Shown here in pieces: positions 1 through 11,689 of a DNA stretch of 64,000 bases. Position 1 is the first letter of the stretch. The number at the start of each line of letters is the position of its first letter. The notes beneath the pieces were generated by a model. That model did no database searches. It was given only the letters and a program-made list of their open reading frames with translations, and had not been told where the DNA came from. The translations under genes and the position numbers were made by a program. Source of the stretch: Notolepis coatsorum (Eukaryota; Chordata; Actinopteri; Aulopiformes; Paralepididae); the NCBI GenBank assembly GCA_963971535.1, contig OZ020593.1:39604108-39668107 (forward strand), in the 5' to 3' direction.

Positions 1-1889
1 ACCGGTGTTTAGAAGCACCCTGCGGTATCATATATCCCGGCTAGCAGGAGGGCTGTTTGGGGACCCAGAGTGTAGCTGCAGTGTTAGTGAGGGCAAGTTT
101 AGGTATGCGCGTCGACCCAGCACCAGCTGTCTACAACCAGTCTGCTCCGGCTGTCTACAACCAGATCTGCACCAGGCTGTCTTCAGAGCACGGGAGTTCG
201 TCCCGACCAACAGAGGTCGCCATCACCCAGCACACGCTCTCAGCCCAACACTGCCACTCTACTCCAGCCCCGCCTGCTAGCGCCCACGCCGAGAGCGGTC
301 GACGCCATCTTGCTATCCGGACGACGGTGGCGCGGCGAGGCCGCCATTTTGGTAGAGTACATTAGGGCTTCGGTGCCCAGGATTCTATTGCACGTTACAC
401 AGTGTGGTGCTGCCTGCGGGCGAAGCTAACGTTGCTAACTACAGTTCCTAGGGGTACCCCATCAACAATATATGCCGGCATTAGCATAGGACTTTTGTTA
501 GGTATTTGTGGGCCCACATTTTTGATTTCCTTTGAGTGTGATAACGTGTTTGGTTCTTTAATAATATTTTCCCATCTAATTAACCCTTTCCCTGTGGGGA
601 GGTTACAGACCTGGGGCATCATAAGTAAAGCCCAGAGAGGTATTATTCTCACCATATAATTAAAGCCTGTTAGAGGTATTATACATTGTACTGACCCAGA
701 CGTGGGCGATGAGTCAAATGCATTAAAGTATATTATTCCTGGCACTAACACAGAGGTGTGTGTAGAATATAGTGAGACATAAGGTATTGAGTTACAAATT
801 GGGTAATAGTAAGATTCCATTCTAGTCGACCCAGTGCTTTTAACTCTTTGTAACTGACCAGTATAATTAGTATTAAAGAATTAGATGGGAGTTCTGTGTG
901 CGTGTCCATTCATGAGCCGTTTAACAACTCTTTTGGTGTGGGTAACGTTAATACAATTAACCCCTTCCTATTCCACCTTTCCCTTGTTATTGTAAGGTTT
1001 CTAGTGTCACTGAGGGAGGGTACTGTTTGCGGGGGGAACCAGGGTATTTATTTACAATTCAGTCACTAGGTGTGGGAGGGTTTGAAGGAGTAATTGGGGG
1101 AAGTGGGAGCGTGTTGGGGAGTACTGCGACCACCCTGCTGCAGGGGAGGAAGACCAGAGTACCAGACCAGGTTGGTAAATCCCGGGCCTCATCCACTCAC
1201 ACTACCAGCCTCCAGTTGAAGCTCCAGACTCAAAGACGGAGGTGCAGTCAGACAGAGCTCTACTGTGTCTCGCTACCCAGTGATTGTGCCCACCCGTTCC
1301 CACGAAGCAGGGATAATCCACCCTGCTACATAAGCAAAGTGTGGGATTTATCAACATGAACGTGTGCTTGAGATTGTGCATATATACGCACAGCTCAGAC
1401 CGTGCGTACCTGTCACCAAGCGGTAGAATACAGAGACACGCCTCGCGGACTCATTATAATACGAGAGCCGTGTGAAAACTTGGGTCTGCATTGTATGAGC
1501 GGATCCCCCGGCCGTATTCAAACGCTGGAGCGCTTTGCGATGGATCAAAATGAGATAGGAATCAAATGAATTGTCATCATACAGCACCTATCTATATAGT
1601 GGAATAGACTGTATTAATATAGTAGTAGTAATATAATAGTAGTTGCACGCTTCTGGCCACCTCCCGCAGTGCGCGCACATTGTACAGTACGTGCAGAATT
1701 AATCGTTCCAGAAAAGTAGGCTTTGTCAATACTGAATGACTGTGCGCTTGTCAAGAGCCAATCGCACAGTAGGTTGGAAAATACTTAACGGTTAAGCAGC
1801 CACTCATCTGGCTCTGCAAATAGATAGAGTCTAAATATCTCCGCATATAAGCCTGCATGGCTGGCAGTGCGCATACAGTGCGTGCTCCA
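1..1889. other. unassigned sequence left of the L2 LINE
   Basis: No recognised gene. Positions 127-180 hold a short direct repeat of a CTGTCTACAACCAG-type unit. A minus-strand open frame of 141 codons (395-820) matches no family I recognise. Positions 1600-1640 are AT-rich. It may be older transposon DNA. Confidence 0.4.
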
Positions 1890-3913
1890 AGTCTTCCTGG
1901 AGTGGGCGGGGCCAGAGGCCGGCAACAACCTGGACGATTACACAGAGACTGTGACGTCATTTGTCGGCTTCTGTGAGGAGGAGTGTGTCCTCTCCCGCTC
2001 CAGGAAAGTCTATAACAATGACAAACCCTGGTTTACAGCCCAGCTGCGTCAGTTTAGGATTGGGAAGGAGAAGGCCAGACGGAGTGGGGACAAGGCTAGT
2101 TTTAAGGAGGCCAAGTACAGATTCGAGAGAGCGAAGGAGGCGAAACAGCGCTTCTCGGGGAAACTGCAGCTGCAGTTCTCCGAGGGGAACTCCTCCTCAG
2201 TCTGGAAAGGTCTAAAAACCATCACCAACTACAAGACAAAATCACCACAGACGTCTGACAACCTTCTACTGGCAAATGAGCTCAATGAGTTTTACTGCCG
2301 GTTTGACAGGGAACCCCCGGCCCCCTTTCCTCACACCCCCAGTCCACAATCACCCCCCCCGGTCCCCAGTGGTAACCCTGTCTCCCCTACCACGACCCCT
2401 CCCCCCCCACCCACCCCCCATTCCCCTTCCCCTCTCCCGCCACCCCTCCCCCCTCCTCCTCCCCCCCCCCTCTCTGTCACAGAAAGAGAGGTGAACCGCC
2501 TGTTCAAGAGTCAAAACCCCCGGAAGGCAGCCGGTCCTGACTCTATTTCACCCGCCACCCTGAAGCACTGCGCCGACCAGTTGTCCCCAGTGTTCACTAA
2601 CATTTTTAACACCTCACTGGAGCTGTGTCGGGTCCCAGCATGTTTTAAGGCCTCGACCATCATCCCCGTCCCCAAGAAGGCCAAGGTCACAGGCCTTAAC
2701 GACTACAGACCGGTCGCCCTGACGTCTGTGGTCATGAAGGTCTTTGAGCGCCTTGTCCTGGCCCACCTGAAGTCCACCACAGACCCTCTTCTGGACCCCC
2801 TGCAGTTTGCATACAGAGCCAACCGTTCCACGGACGATGCTGTGAACATGGCTCTGCATTATGTCCTGGAACACCTGGACACTGCAGGGACCTATGCCAG
2901 GATTCTGTTGGTGGACTTCAGCTCGGCCTTCAACACCATACTCCCGCACATCCTGGAGCACCAGATGTCCCAGCTGCAGGTGCCGGACTCTACCTGCAGG
3001 TGGATCACGGACTTCCTGACTAACAGGTCACAGCGGGTGAAGTTGGGAATCAACATCTCCGATCCCAAGTCCATCAGCACTGGCTCCCCACAGGGCTGTG
3101 TTCTGTCCCCACTACTATTCTCCCTGTACACCAACAGCTGCGTCTCTCTGCACCCCGGTCAAACTCCTGAAGTTTGCGGACGACACCACCCTGGTGGGTC
3201 TCATATCCAGGGGGGACGAGTCCGCCTACAGGAGGGAGATCGAGAGGCTGCTGAGCTGGTGCAGCTGCAACAACCTGGACCTCAACGCCCAGAAAACAGT
3301 GGAGATGGTAGTGGACTTCAGGCGGAAGGCAGCCCCCCCCACCCCGATCATTCTGGGAGGCACCCCGGTGGCCTCTGTGGAGTCCTGCCGCTTCCTCGGC
3401 ATGACACTCTCCCGGGACCTGAAATGGGAGCTGAACACCATCGCTCTCAATAAAAAGGCCCGGAAGAGGATGTACTTCCTACGTCAGCTGAGGAAGTTCA
3501 GGCTGCCGAGGACCATGATGGTACAGTTTTACACCGCCATCATCCAGTCCATCCTCACCCTCTCCATCATCACCTGGTTCCCTGCAGCCACGGTCAGAGA
3601 CAAGGCCAAGCTGCAGCGGGTGATACGCTCGGCAGAGAGGGTGATCGGCTGCCCCCTTCCCTCCCTCGAGTCCCTACACTCCACCAGGGCCTTGAGGAGG
3701 GCGAGGAAGATCATGGCAGACCCCGCCCACCCGGGTTACAACCTCTTCAACATGCTCCCCCACGGCAGGCGGCTACGGCTGCCCAAGACACTAAAGTCCC
3801 GCCATAGACTGAGTTTCTTCCCCTCAGCAGCTCGCCTGGTAAACGAGTCAGGTGTCCCCCTGCTCCCCCCCCCCCTCGATGGCGAGCTGCTAGGGCTGGA
3901 CTTCTGGACTTGA
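1890..3913 (+). pseudogene. LINE reverse transcriptase, frameshifted
   Basis: This is the coding part of the L2-like LINE: RT palm and thumb plus C-terminal region ending LGLDFWT. The frame changes between SLYTN (about 3130) and the FADD box (about 3173). No endonuclease domain is left. The encoded enzyme would be split and is judged inactive. Confidence 0.85.
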
Positions 3914-4124
3914 ACTTTGTGTTGCACTGTATCCATGTCCCCAACCACAGCACTTTCACAGTCTTATTGTTGTCTCACTGTTCTGTTCTGTCTTGCACTT
4001 TACTTAAAATTATTTATTTACTGTTGTATTGTTCTTAATTGTGAAAAAAGTATGCACTGTAATGTCAAATCACGTTCCATTTTGTACCTGTATAAAATGG
4101 CGAATAAAGTAATCTGAATCTGAA
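1890..4124 (+). mobile_element. L2-like LINE, 5'-truncated and frameshifted
   Basis: A reverse-transcriptase open frame runs to about 3150 and continues in another frame to 3913, so a one-base indel near 3150 breaks the ORF. Motifs in order are NDKPWFTAQLRQFR, GLNDYRPVALTSVVMKVFER, LDPLQFAYRANRSTDDAVNM, VDFSSAFNTI (first catalytic Asp), TGSPQGCVLSPLLFSLYTN, then in the second frame LLKFADDTTL (catalytic DD). A Pro-rich linker lies near 2320-2480. The 3' UTR ends with AATAAA (4103-4108) and a short TCTGAA-type repeat, typical of L2/CR1-superfamily LINEs in fish. The endonuclease part is missing. It is non-functional as it stands. Confidence 0.88.
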
Positions 4125-4319
4125 GTCAGACTGGATGGCACATCTCTCTCAAATCCATTCCGAGAACGGAACGCAGTGCCCGCGACACGCGTCAAAGTCA
4201 GTTGTTTATTTATTTATTTTTTACTGTTTGCATACGAGGTGGTCTGCAAATGTTCTTGATAACAATCTAGTGGTCCGCATAAACAAGATGTTTGGGAACC
4301 ACTGATACAGACGATCTCT

Positions 4320-7300
4320 AAATAAGATAAGATAAGATAAGATATTCCTTTATTGATCCCCTTGGGGAAATTCAGGCATCATAGCAGCATGGGGGGGAGG
4401 GGGGAGGGGTACAGGTAGTAAAACAACACAGTATACAGGTAGTAAAAGACAACACAGGCAGTGTAAACAATTTGATCAATATGGTCAATATAATTTACTA
4501 TCTGACTAGCTGAGGAATATTCACATTATTCACAGTGTCACATAAGGTGCAGTATGCATGAGGTAGTGTTATAATTTACTATCTACTGAGTATACATTAA
4601 TCAAAGTACCAGGGTAGTCTACTTTGTCCCCCTTGGGTTCCTATAAGTCCCAGGTCAATGTCTGGTAGCAGTCGCTGTCGCTGCCCCCTGTTGTGGGGCC
4701 TGGAGGCTGCTAGTCGCTGCCCACTGTTGTGGAGCCTGATGGCCGCTGGTATGAAGGACTGTCCGAGGCGGTTAGTTGAGTGTCGGGGGGGGATGAGTCT
4801 GTGGCTGAACGAGCTTCTCATCTTGACTAGCTCGTCGTAGAGGGGGTGGTAGGGGTTCTCCATGATGGCATCCAGCTTCCTTATCATCCCCCTCTCTACC
4901 ATCACCTCAAGTCTAGGTAGCTCGACTCCCACCACGGAGCTAGCCTTCCTCACCAGCTTGTTGAGCTTGTTGGTGTCCCTTGAGTTGATGTAGCCTCCCC
5001 AGCATGCCACAGCATAGAAGAGGATGCTGGCCACAACAGACTGGTAAAAAGACTGCAGCAGTTTGTTGCACACATTGAAGGACCTGAGTCTCCTCAGGAA
5101 GAACAGCCTGCTCTGTCCCTTCCTGTAGAGGGCCTCTGTGTTGTTCGACCAGTCCAGTTTATTGTTCAGGTGTACCCCAAGGAACTTGTATGAGTCCACC
5201 ATCTCCACATCCACCCCTCGGATGGAGATGGGAATCGGGGGGGGCCTCTTCTTGCCCCTCCGGAAGTCCACCACCAGCTCCTTGGTCTTACTGGTGTTGA
5301 GTTGGAGGTGGTTGCTGTCGCTCCACCCCACGAAGCTCTCCACCAGGGCTCTGTACTCCTCCTCATCATCGTCGGTGATGTAGCTTACGATGGAGGAGTC
5401 GTCTGAGAACTTCTGCAGGTGGCACCCGCTGGAGTTGCGGCAGAAGTCTGAGGTGTAGAGGGTGAAGAGGAAGGGTGACAGCACAGTTCCCTGGGGGGCG
5501 CCGGTGTTGCTCACCAGTACGTCAGACTGACTGTCCTTTAGTCTGACGTACTGTGGCCTCTCAGTGAGGTAGTCCTTGATCCAGGCCACCAAGCCGTGCT
5601 CCAGCTGCATCGCAGAGAGCTTCTCCGCTAGCAGTGACGGCTGGATGGTGTTGAAGGCGCTGGAGAAATCAAAGAACATAATCCTCACTGAGCTGCGCGG
5701 CTTCTCCAGGTGCGTGTACGCTCTGTGGAGCATGTAGATGATGGCATCCTCCACCCCGATGTTTGCCTGGTATGCAAACTGCAGGGGGTCGAGGGAGTCA
5801 CGCACCAGGGGCTTGAGGTGTTGCAGGACCAGTCTCTCAAACGTCTTCATGACGCGTGACGTCAGAGCGACTGGCCTGTAGTCGTTGGGGGTGCTGGGAC
5901 GTCCCTTCTTGGGCACCGGGACAATGCAGGAGGTCTTCCAGAGCTGGGGCACCCTCTCCAGCCTCAGGGAGAGGTTGAAAAGATGCTGGAGCGGTGCTGC
6001 CAGCTGCTCTGCACATACCTTGAGCACCCTGGGATTGGTGTTGTCCGGTCCTCTGGCCTTGTTTACGTTAATTCTGGAGAGCTGCCTACTGACCTGACTG
6101 GTTGTGATCGTCAGGGTTGGGGGTGGTGGGCAGTCTGCTGGTGTTGGGGGTGGGGTGCCGTTGCTGATGGGTGTGGGTGGGTGGGGGGTGGGGGGGCTGC
6201 TTTGTAGGTGTGATCTGTTGCTGGTGTCGATGGGTGGGGGGAGGGGTGTGGGGAGGCCACTCTGGTCAAAGCGGTTGAAAAACGAGTTGAACTCGTTTGC
6301 ACGCTCTGGAGGGCCCTCCACAGCTGTGCCCTGCTGTTTGAAACCAGTGATCTTCCTGACCCCCGCCCACACCTCCCTGGTGTTGTTGGCCTGTAGTCTG
6401 CCCTCCAGCCTGTCCTTGTAGCTGACCTTGGCTGCCCTTAGCTCTTTTTTGAGCTCCCTTTGGACAGCCCTGGTCTGCTCAGTGTCCCCTGCCATGAAGG
6501 CCCTCTTTTTCCTGTTTAGCAGGTGTTTAATGTCCTTGCTAATCCAGGGTTTATTGTTTGAGAAGCAGCGTACCTTCTTTGTGGGTACGATGCTCTCCTC
6601 ACAGAACCTGATGTAGTCTGTGATGCAGTGGGATAGTCCATCAATGTCATCACCATGGGCCCTCTCAAACATATCCCAGTCTGTCGACCTGAAACACTCC
6701 TGTAGCTCCTCCTCGACGTCGTCAGACCACTGTGGGACAGACATGGTGGTCGGAGGCTGTCTCTTAATGAGAGGCGTGTATGTGGATACAAGCCTCACAA
6801 GGTTGTGGTCTGACTGGCCGAGGGGGGGCAGGGAAGTCGCACTGAAAGCCTCCTTCACGTTAGCATACAGGAGGTCCAGAGTTTTGTCTCCCCTGGTTTT
6901 GCAGGTGACATACTGGGTGAAGTTTGTCAGGGTCTTGTTCAGTCTGACATGGTTGAAGTCCCCATTGATAAAAATAAATGCATCCGGGTGTTTTGTCTGA
7001 AGCGCCGCGACGGTGGAGTGTATGACGTCACTCGCCTGCGCCGCCGCCGCGCTGGGTGGGATGTAAACAGTTAGAGCCAGGACGTGTGTTATTTCTCGCG
7101 GTAAATAGTATGGCCGCAGACTCAGTGCCAATAGTTCAATGTCGGGGGAACAGATACGTTCCTTAATGGTGATGTGCCCCGGGTGGCACCATTTGGAGTT
7201 AACAAAGACAACAAGCCCTCCGCCTCTCCGCTTGCCGCTCTGTTTACTCCGGTCGGCGCGCACCACCGTGAAGCCCTCCTGTTCGATTGCACTGTCCGGG

Positions 7301-7750
7301 ATGTTCTCGTTCAGCCAGGATTCGGTGAAGCACAGTAGGCTTGCCTCCTTGTACTCACGCTGGTTGATCATCAGGGCTGAGAGCTCGTCGGTCTTGTTGG
7401 CCAGCGATCGCACGTTCCCCATGACGACAGCGGGCAGGTAAGGCTTGAATCTCCTGCTGTCCTTTATCCTGTCCTTCACGCTCGTGCCAGCTCGATTTCC
7501 CCGTCTGCGAATCCTTATTTCGGCTGGTAGATTCCTCGGTGGTTCTGCAACTCTGTTTCGAAAGCAGAGGAGAGCCTCCCTCGGGTAAACCAGCCCGCCG
7601 TTGTTGCTGTTGTTGTTGTTGTTGTTGTTGTTGTTGTCCTGCCGCGGGTAAACCAGCCCGCCGGTGTCCATTGTTCAGAGCTGTGCTCGACCGAACTTGC
7701 CTAACTCAGCTAACTTCACAGAAGTTGTTACAAATGCCTTAACTTGGTCT
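4320..7750 (-). mobile_element. Rex1-like LINE, near full length
   Basis: Minus-strand element. The 5' UTR lies above 7671, one long ORF spans 4597-7671, and the 3' UTR ends at about 4320. The 3' end has the fish LINE signature of a TTTCCCC...GGGGA hairpin, ATCAATAAAGG and a short (TCTTA)n tail (4322-4345). The 5' boundary near 7750 is uncertain. The same 3' UTR family recurs near 31.65 kb. Confidence 0.85.
4597..7671 (-). CDS. LINE endonuclease/reverse transcriptase, open 1,024-codon frame
   Basis: The single uninterrupted ORF encodes an APE-type endonuclease followed by reverse transcriptase. APE motifs are NVRSL (residue 86), FTESWL (115), INGDFN (235) and QSDHN (286). RT motifs are NDYRPVALTSRVMKTFERL (596), MFFDFSSAFNTI (665, catalytic Asp), GAPQGTVLSPFLF (724) and KFSDDSS (754, catalytic DD; FSDD replaces the commoner FADD). 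The Met at 7671 is followed by an Asn run encoded by a trinucleotide repeat; a later start is possible. The protein nicks target DNA and primes cDNA from the LINE RNA. All catalytic motifs I can check are present, so activity is possible, but no expression evidence exists here. The clade call (Rex1/Babar, CR1 superfamily) is by resemblance. Confidence 0.85.
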   Translation of the reverse strand: MDTGGLVYPRQDNNNNNNNNNSNNGGLVYPREALLCFRNRVAEPPRNLPAEIRIRRRGNRAGTSVKDRIKDSRRFKPYLPAVVMGNVRSLANKTDELSALMINQREYKEASLLCFTESWLNENIPDSAIEQEGFTVVRADRSKQSGKRRGGGLVVFVNSKWCHPGHITIKERICSPDIELLALSLRPYYLPREITHVLALTVYIPPSAAAAQASDVIHSTVAALQTKHPDAFIFINGDFNHVRLNKTLTNFTQYVTCKTRGDKTLDLLYANVKEAFSATSLPPLGQSDHNLVRLVSTYTPLIKRQPPTTMSVPQWSDDVEEELQECFRSTDWDMFERAHGDDIDGLSHCITDYIRFCEESIVPTKKVRCFSNNKPWISKDIKHLLNRKKRAFMAGDTEQTRAVQRELKKELRAAKVSYKDRLEGRLQANNTREVWAGVRKITGFKQQGTAVEGPPERANEFNSFFNRFDQSGLPTPLPPPIDTSNRSHLQSSPPTPHPPTPISNGTPPPTPADCPPPPTLTITTSQVSRQLSRINVNKARGPDNTNPRVLKVCAEQLAAPLQHLFNLSLRLERVPQLWKTSCIVPVPKKGRPSTPNDYRPVALTSRVMKTFERLVLQHLKPLVRDSLDPLQFAYQANIGVEDAIIYMLHRAYTHLEKPRSSVRIMFFDFSSAFNTIQPSLLAEKLSAMQLEHGLVAWIKDYLTERPQYVRLKDSQSDVLVSNTGAPQGTVLSPFLFTLYTSDFCRNSSGCHLQKFSDDSSIVSYITDDDEEEYRALVESFVGWSDSNHLQLNTSKTKELVVDFRRGKKRPPPIPISIRGVDVEMVDSYKFLGVHLNNKLDWSNNTEALYRKGQSRLFFLRRLRSFNVCNKLLQSFYQSVVASILFYAVACWGGYINSRDTNKLNKLVRKASSVVGVELPRLEVMVERGMIRKLDAIMENPYHPLYDELVKMRSSFSHRLIPPRHSTNRLGQSFIPAAIRLHNSGQRLAASRPHNRGQRQRLLPDIDLGLIGTQGGQSRLPWYFD

Positions 7751-7812
7751 AAAGCAACGCACAGTCACTTATACACCTATTAAGTAAGTATAATCACAAA
7801 AAGAATAAGTAA

Positions 7813-8316
7813 TGTCGTGGAATATATTATCATGTCATTATGAGTCTCTGTTATTTTATCATGTCATACAGCTTGAGTTTCAGTCCAACCAGATTTACTG
7901 GTTAATGTGTGTATGTCTCTTTAAGATTACTCTATCATTCTCTCAGTCGTAACGAAGTTGCTGTTTCTACCAGCCATAGAGCCATAACCCAAGGTCATGG
8001 GAACTGTAAGATGGAGCTGTTTTCCTTCCAGGCTTAGCCATAACATAGTCGTATTATTAATTTCTCTAACCAGCCATTTTGTTTTCTTCTACGTAATTTC
8101 ATGTATTCAATTGTATGTCTGACCAGGCCTCTAGGTCAGTCCCTGTCAGACGCTAGGGGGTAAACATGTCTGTCTCTGGCGGGTGACTGGCCTGGCAGCG
8201 TGGCCACGCTGTCATGAACTTTCTTTATTAAATAAACCTTCTTATTATTATTAATAATGACTCAGAATGATTAATGTAAACGGCTCATCGTTTGTCCTTT
8301 AATAATTCCCATTACA
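7813..8316 (+). repeat. 5' LTR (504 bp)
   Basis: Starts TGTCGTGGAATATATT and ends CCCATTACA. AATAAA lies at 8231-8236. It aligns end to end with 14961-15464. Confidence 0.93.
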
Positions 8317-8318
8317 GA

Positions 8319-8331
8319 TGGCGACGAGATG
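8319..8331 (+). promoter_or_regulatory. candidate primer binding site
   Basis: TGGCGACGAGATG begins two bases after the 5' LTR, the position and TGG start expected for a tRNA-primed site. The matching tRNA was not identified. Confidence 0.5.
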
Positions 8332-8344
8332 TTTTTTTTTAACC

Positions 8345-9075
8345 GATGGGTGTCGAGGTCGGCCGCCAAACGGACTCTGCAGAAAGGGTGAATCCTGGAA
8401 TTCCGGGGGAGCGCTGTCTCGAGGCTCCTCCGTGCGAGACACCGAGGGGAGAGAACCAGCTGCGCCGTCCGCTTGGCTGTCACCTCCGGCATGAACCTTG
8501 GGGACGCGTGATAAGGAACACTCGGTGAGCTGTTGACATTCTGATTTCTGTTTAAAAAAATGTTTTTGTTTTTAAATTTATAATTAGAGGTCTAAACTAG
8601 AACATGGTGCCGGTCAGAGCTATTTTTTAAATGTATATTACTATGTGCTCTGCAGTGGTTTTTTTTTTTCATTGTATTGGTGTATTACTGTGCTTGGTAG
8701 ACTGGCGATGGTTTTTTCTATAGTTTCTCAATCTTGGTACGTCCCGAATGTATTAGGCAGGGATTAGGCTCGTGCCTTATAGACGGGGTGCGGGGGCCTA
8801 CCACGAGTATAATAAAATATGTTGACGACGAGAAGAATTATGGGGTATTTTCTTTAATTAGGTTAATATATATTTTAGAGCGATGGGGGTCGAGTTGGCC
8901 GCGAGCCGAGGCGCTATGCGGGCAGGTTGAAATCTTGGGTTTCAGGGAAAGCGCTTTCTTCTCCTCAATACTCCCCCGCATAAATTATGGGAAGGGAGTG
9001 AGGAACCGCCTGCTAGCGTCCGTTTGGCTGCCAACTACGGCTAGAATCCATGGGAGCGTGGGGGAGATATTTGGT
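8345..9075 (+). repeat. diverged ~190-bp direct repeat inside the LTR element
   Basis: The unit at about 8345-8535 (GATGGGTGTCGAGGTCGGCC start) reappears diverged at about 8881-9075 (GATGGGGGTCGAGTTGGCC). Shared landmarks include AATC-TGG, GGGAGCGC or GAAAGCGC, and CCGTTTGGCTGNCA. The function is unknown; it might be leader or packaging sequence. Confidence 0.6.
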
Positions 9076-9080
9076 GAGGA

Positions 9081-9189
9081 TTCTGTTTAAAAGCGGTTAT
9101 TTATAAAGTGGCCATTCTGTTTAAAAGCGGTTATGTATAAAGTAGCCATTCTGTTTAAAAGCGGTTTTTGTTTCTATCTATAAAGTAAT
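9081..9189 (+). repeat. 34-bp tandem repeat, three copies
   Basis: TTCTGTTTAAAAGCGGTT units start at 9081, 9115 and 9149, each followed by TATAAAGT with small changes. Confidence 0.8.
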
Positions 9190-10022
9190 TATGCGAGTGG
9201 GGTATTGAATATAGGATAATGTGTGTAACCCCCCTGTGTTTCCTTGAGTACTGGGATTTAAGGGGTATGTTCTGGCTGTACGCTGTTTACAGGGCTTTTT
9301 GTCTCCGAGTGCTCAGGAGGAACCAATTTTTGGGGGCCACATAATTTGTACATAGTATTGTTTTTTTTGGGTACCTTTTTTATGGTTTTCCTCTGGACAC
9401 TTTAAATTAAGAGGTATGTTCCGATAATTAGGCGTGAATTACATTTGTATCCGAAATAACAGGCGTGTGCAAAGTACTGTGAGTATAGTGGAAAGGGAAG
9501 TTCATGCAAATAGTTTTAGGCACTGATTCTGTAAGTATATGAGAAGGTTTAGATTCTGTGGGTTTCCTAACAGAGAGGCGGGAAGTTGGACCGTGCGTGG
9601 GATGCCAAAAGATAGGGGGACAGGGGCTTATGTGTTAGTACGTGATTAGTTTTCCACTACCTTATCTGGTCATACTGCAGTTTTTCTGAAAAGAAATAGG
9701 ATAAGGGCATTGTATCCGAAATATATCCGAAATAATGGCGTGATATCCGAAATAACAGGCGTGATACGCTACTCCACAGAGCTTTTTTCTCGAAAGTGTT
9801 CAGAGGAAACGATTTGTGTGCCACATATTTTATTGTGGGTTTTTATTTTCTGTTTGGTTTTGTTTATTTTTTGTTTGTTTTTGTTTGTTTTGTGTTTACC
9901 TAGAAAATGGAAAATGTGGACAGTTTAGAGGGGCCAGAAAGGGGGGCCTGTGGGGTCATGACGGGAGAAGCTAAGAATCTGTTTTTCTGTCTTTTCTCCC
10001 ACGGTGTGCCCGGGGCTGGATT

Positions 10023-10247
10023 TTGGGCTCGGTGTCTTTCCGTGTGCGTCACCGCCACCGGCCGTCCCGTCTCCTATCCGCTGGTCTCGCCGGCGACCAT
10101 CAACTCCGGTGCGCCGGGCATTGGTATAAAGACTGTGCCTATAAGGAGGTGTTTGAGGGGAAAAAAGCACAATGGCGTGCGGAGGTGCAGGACGGGACGG
10201 GCCCACAGCGCATTGGCTGGACGCACGGCGGGGAGACATCGACCTGA
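10023..10247 (+). pseudogene. possible gag nucleocapsid relic
   Basis: One frame reads CAGHWYKDC, which resembles the second half of a retroviral CCHC zinc knuckle (GHWyrDC) with shortened spacing. It lies in a GC-rich patch about 1.7 kb into the LTR element. No other gag homology was seen, so this is a weak call. Confidence 0.22.
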
Positions 10248-11444
10248 GCTCAGGCAAAGTATAGCGCACACTCACATGCACGCACACAGATCGATAGAGA
10301 TACAGGTACAGCAATATATTAAGGCCATGTGAACAAGTCACTGACAATGGGCCTTCTGAAATTTGTATTAGTAGCTCCAAAGTGATCATAAAGTGTATAG
10401 GGTTTAGGTATACCTTTGAGACTGGGATTTAAATACATTTCAATATATACCCTGTTTTGAATCAACATAAAAAAAAAAAAAAAAAGAGAGCAGCCATAAA
10501 GGCACAAATATGGGTAATTATTTTTATTAAATGCAGGATAGAATAGAAACAAGTGCATACTGTAGCACAGGCTGTGCACGCTGTTATATTACATAGAAAT
10601 ATTTTCCTCTGTCTGTGTAGGCACACACACGTTTACATGCACGCACGCTGTGATAGGGGATAAACAATTCGCTATTTTATCTGCATCGTTTGTGTTTATC
10701 TGCATCGTTTGTGTGTGTTGACATTGCCATGGGTGAATTTACGTCAGTTAGTATCTTGTTATTGACAGTAGAGCTGGACTGTTTTTGTTCATCATCACAT
10801 TGTATCAGCCACCAAAATACTCATCAATATTTACATAGATTGACACTTGTGTCTGTGATCAATACATGTGGCAAACATAGTGAGTCTATGGAGAGCGGTC
10901 TATAGTGAGAAATTGGGCTGCTAAATGAGGATTAGAGATCAGTAACGTTTTGGTGGTGTTCGTTCAGTGATAACAACATTGGCTAAATAGCTAACAAAAT
11001 GAATACAACATATAGCGTGGCTAACGACACAGAATAACGTTAAAACAAGTGCATGCATGATTGTTTACAATAAGCGGGTGGTCAAAGGACTGACATAACG
11101 GATAGATTGCCTGCACACCACGGGGCACACAGGGGTTCCGCGAGGTGCCTGATGGGAATGTTTCTTTAAGAACAACTATTGAACTAAACAAATAGTCTAT
11201 CTAGTGCTTCATGTGTATACAATAAGGGCTTAATCTAATAACATGAACTAAAAAAAAAAAGTCGATCAAAATGTCTTCACACGTTTCGTAAAGTTATTAT
11301 AGGAACTTTATCAACTTGACGTCCGTGGCAGGCGTCATTGCTTTTACCAACAGGGTTCCCAACGCGGCTCTGGTTCGTTATCGTTTACAAGGGAATACAG
11401 AGCGGCTGTCGTGATAATCACACAACAATACTTCCGGTCCGGTC

Positions 11445-11530
11445 GGTGGGCTTCATAATAAAAGTCTAGAACACCGGAAAAGACGGAGCGGTGGGCTTCA
11501 AAATAAAAGTCTAAAACACCGGAAAATAAG
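11445..11530. repeat. 45-bp direct duplication inside the LTR element
   Basis: GGTGGGCTTCATAATAAAAG and GGTGGGCTTCAAAATAAAAG lie 45 bp apart, each followed by ACACCGGAAAA. About 80 bp on, TTTGCCCATCCCTAG (about 11600-11613) resembles a hAT terminus; its partner was not found. Confidence 0.6.
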
Positions 11531-11689
11531 TTTATTTTGTACAGCGTTTTCCTCCACGAGTACTCGAGTACATCATGTGATCAATCGATCTGGATTATTT
11601 TTGCCCATCCCTAGTTTATCCTGTGCTGAAGTCTCCATTCCAATAGAGATAGTGTATATTTTGGTCTTTATTTTGCTATACATTGCAGC

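Noticed and set aside
395-820. 141-codon minus-strand frame
   Set aside because: No recognised family, no neighbouring exon signals checked as convincing; kept only as unassigned sequence.
4289-4304. TTTGGGAACCACTG, a hAT-like right end
   Set aside because: No matching left end or 8-bp duplication found, so not listed as an element.
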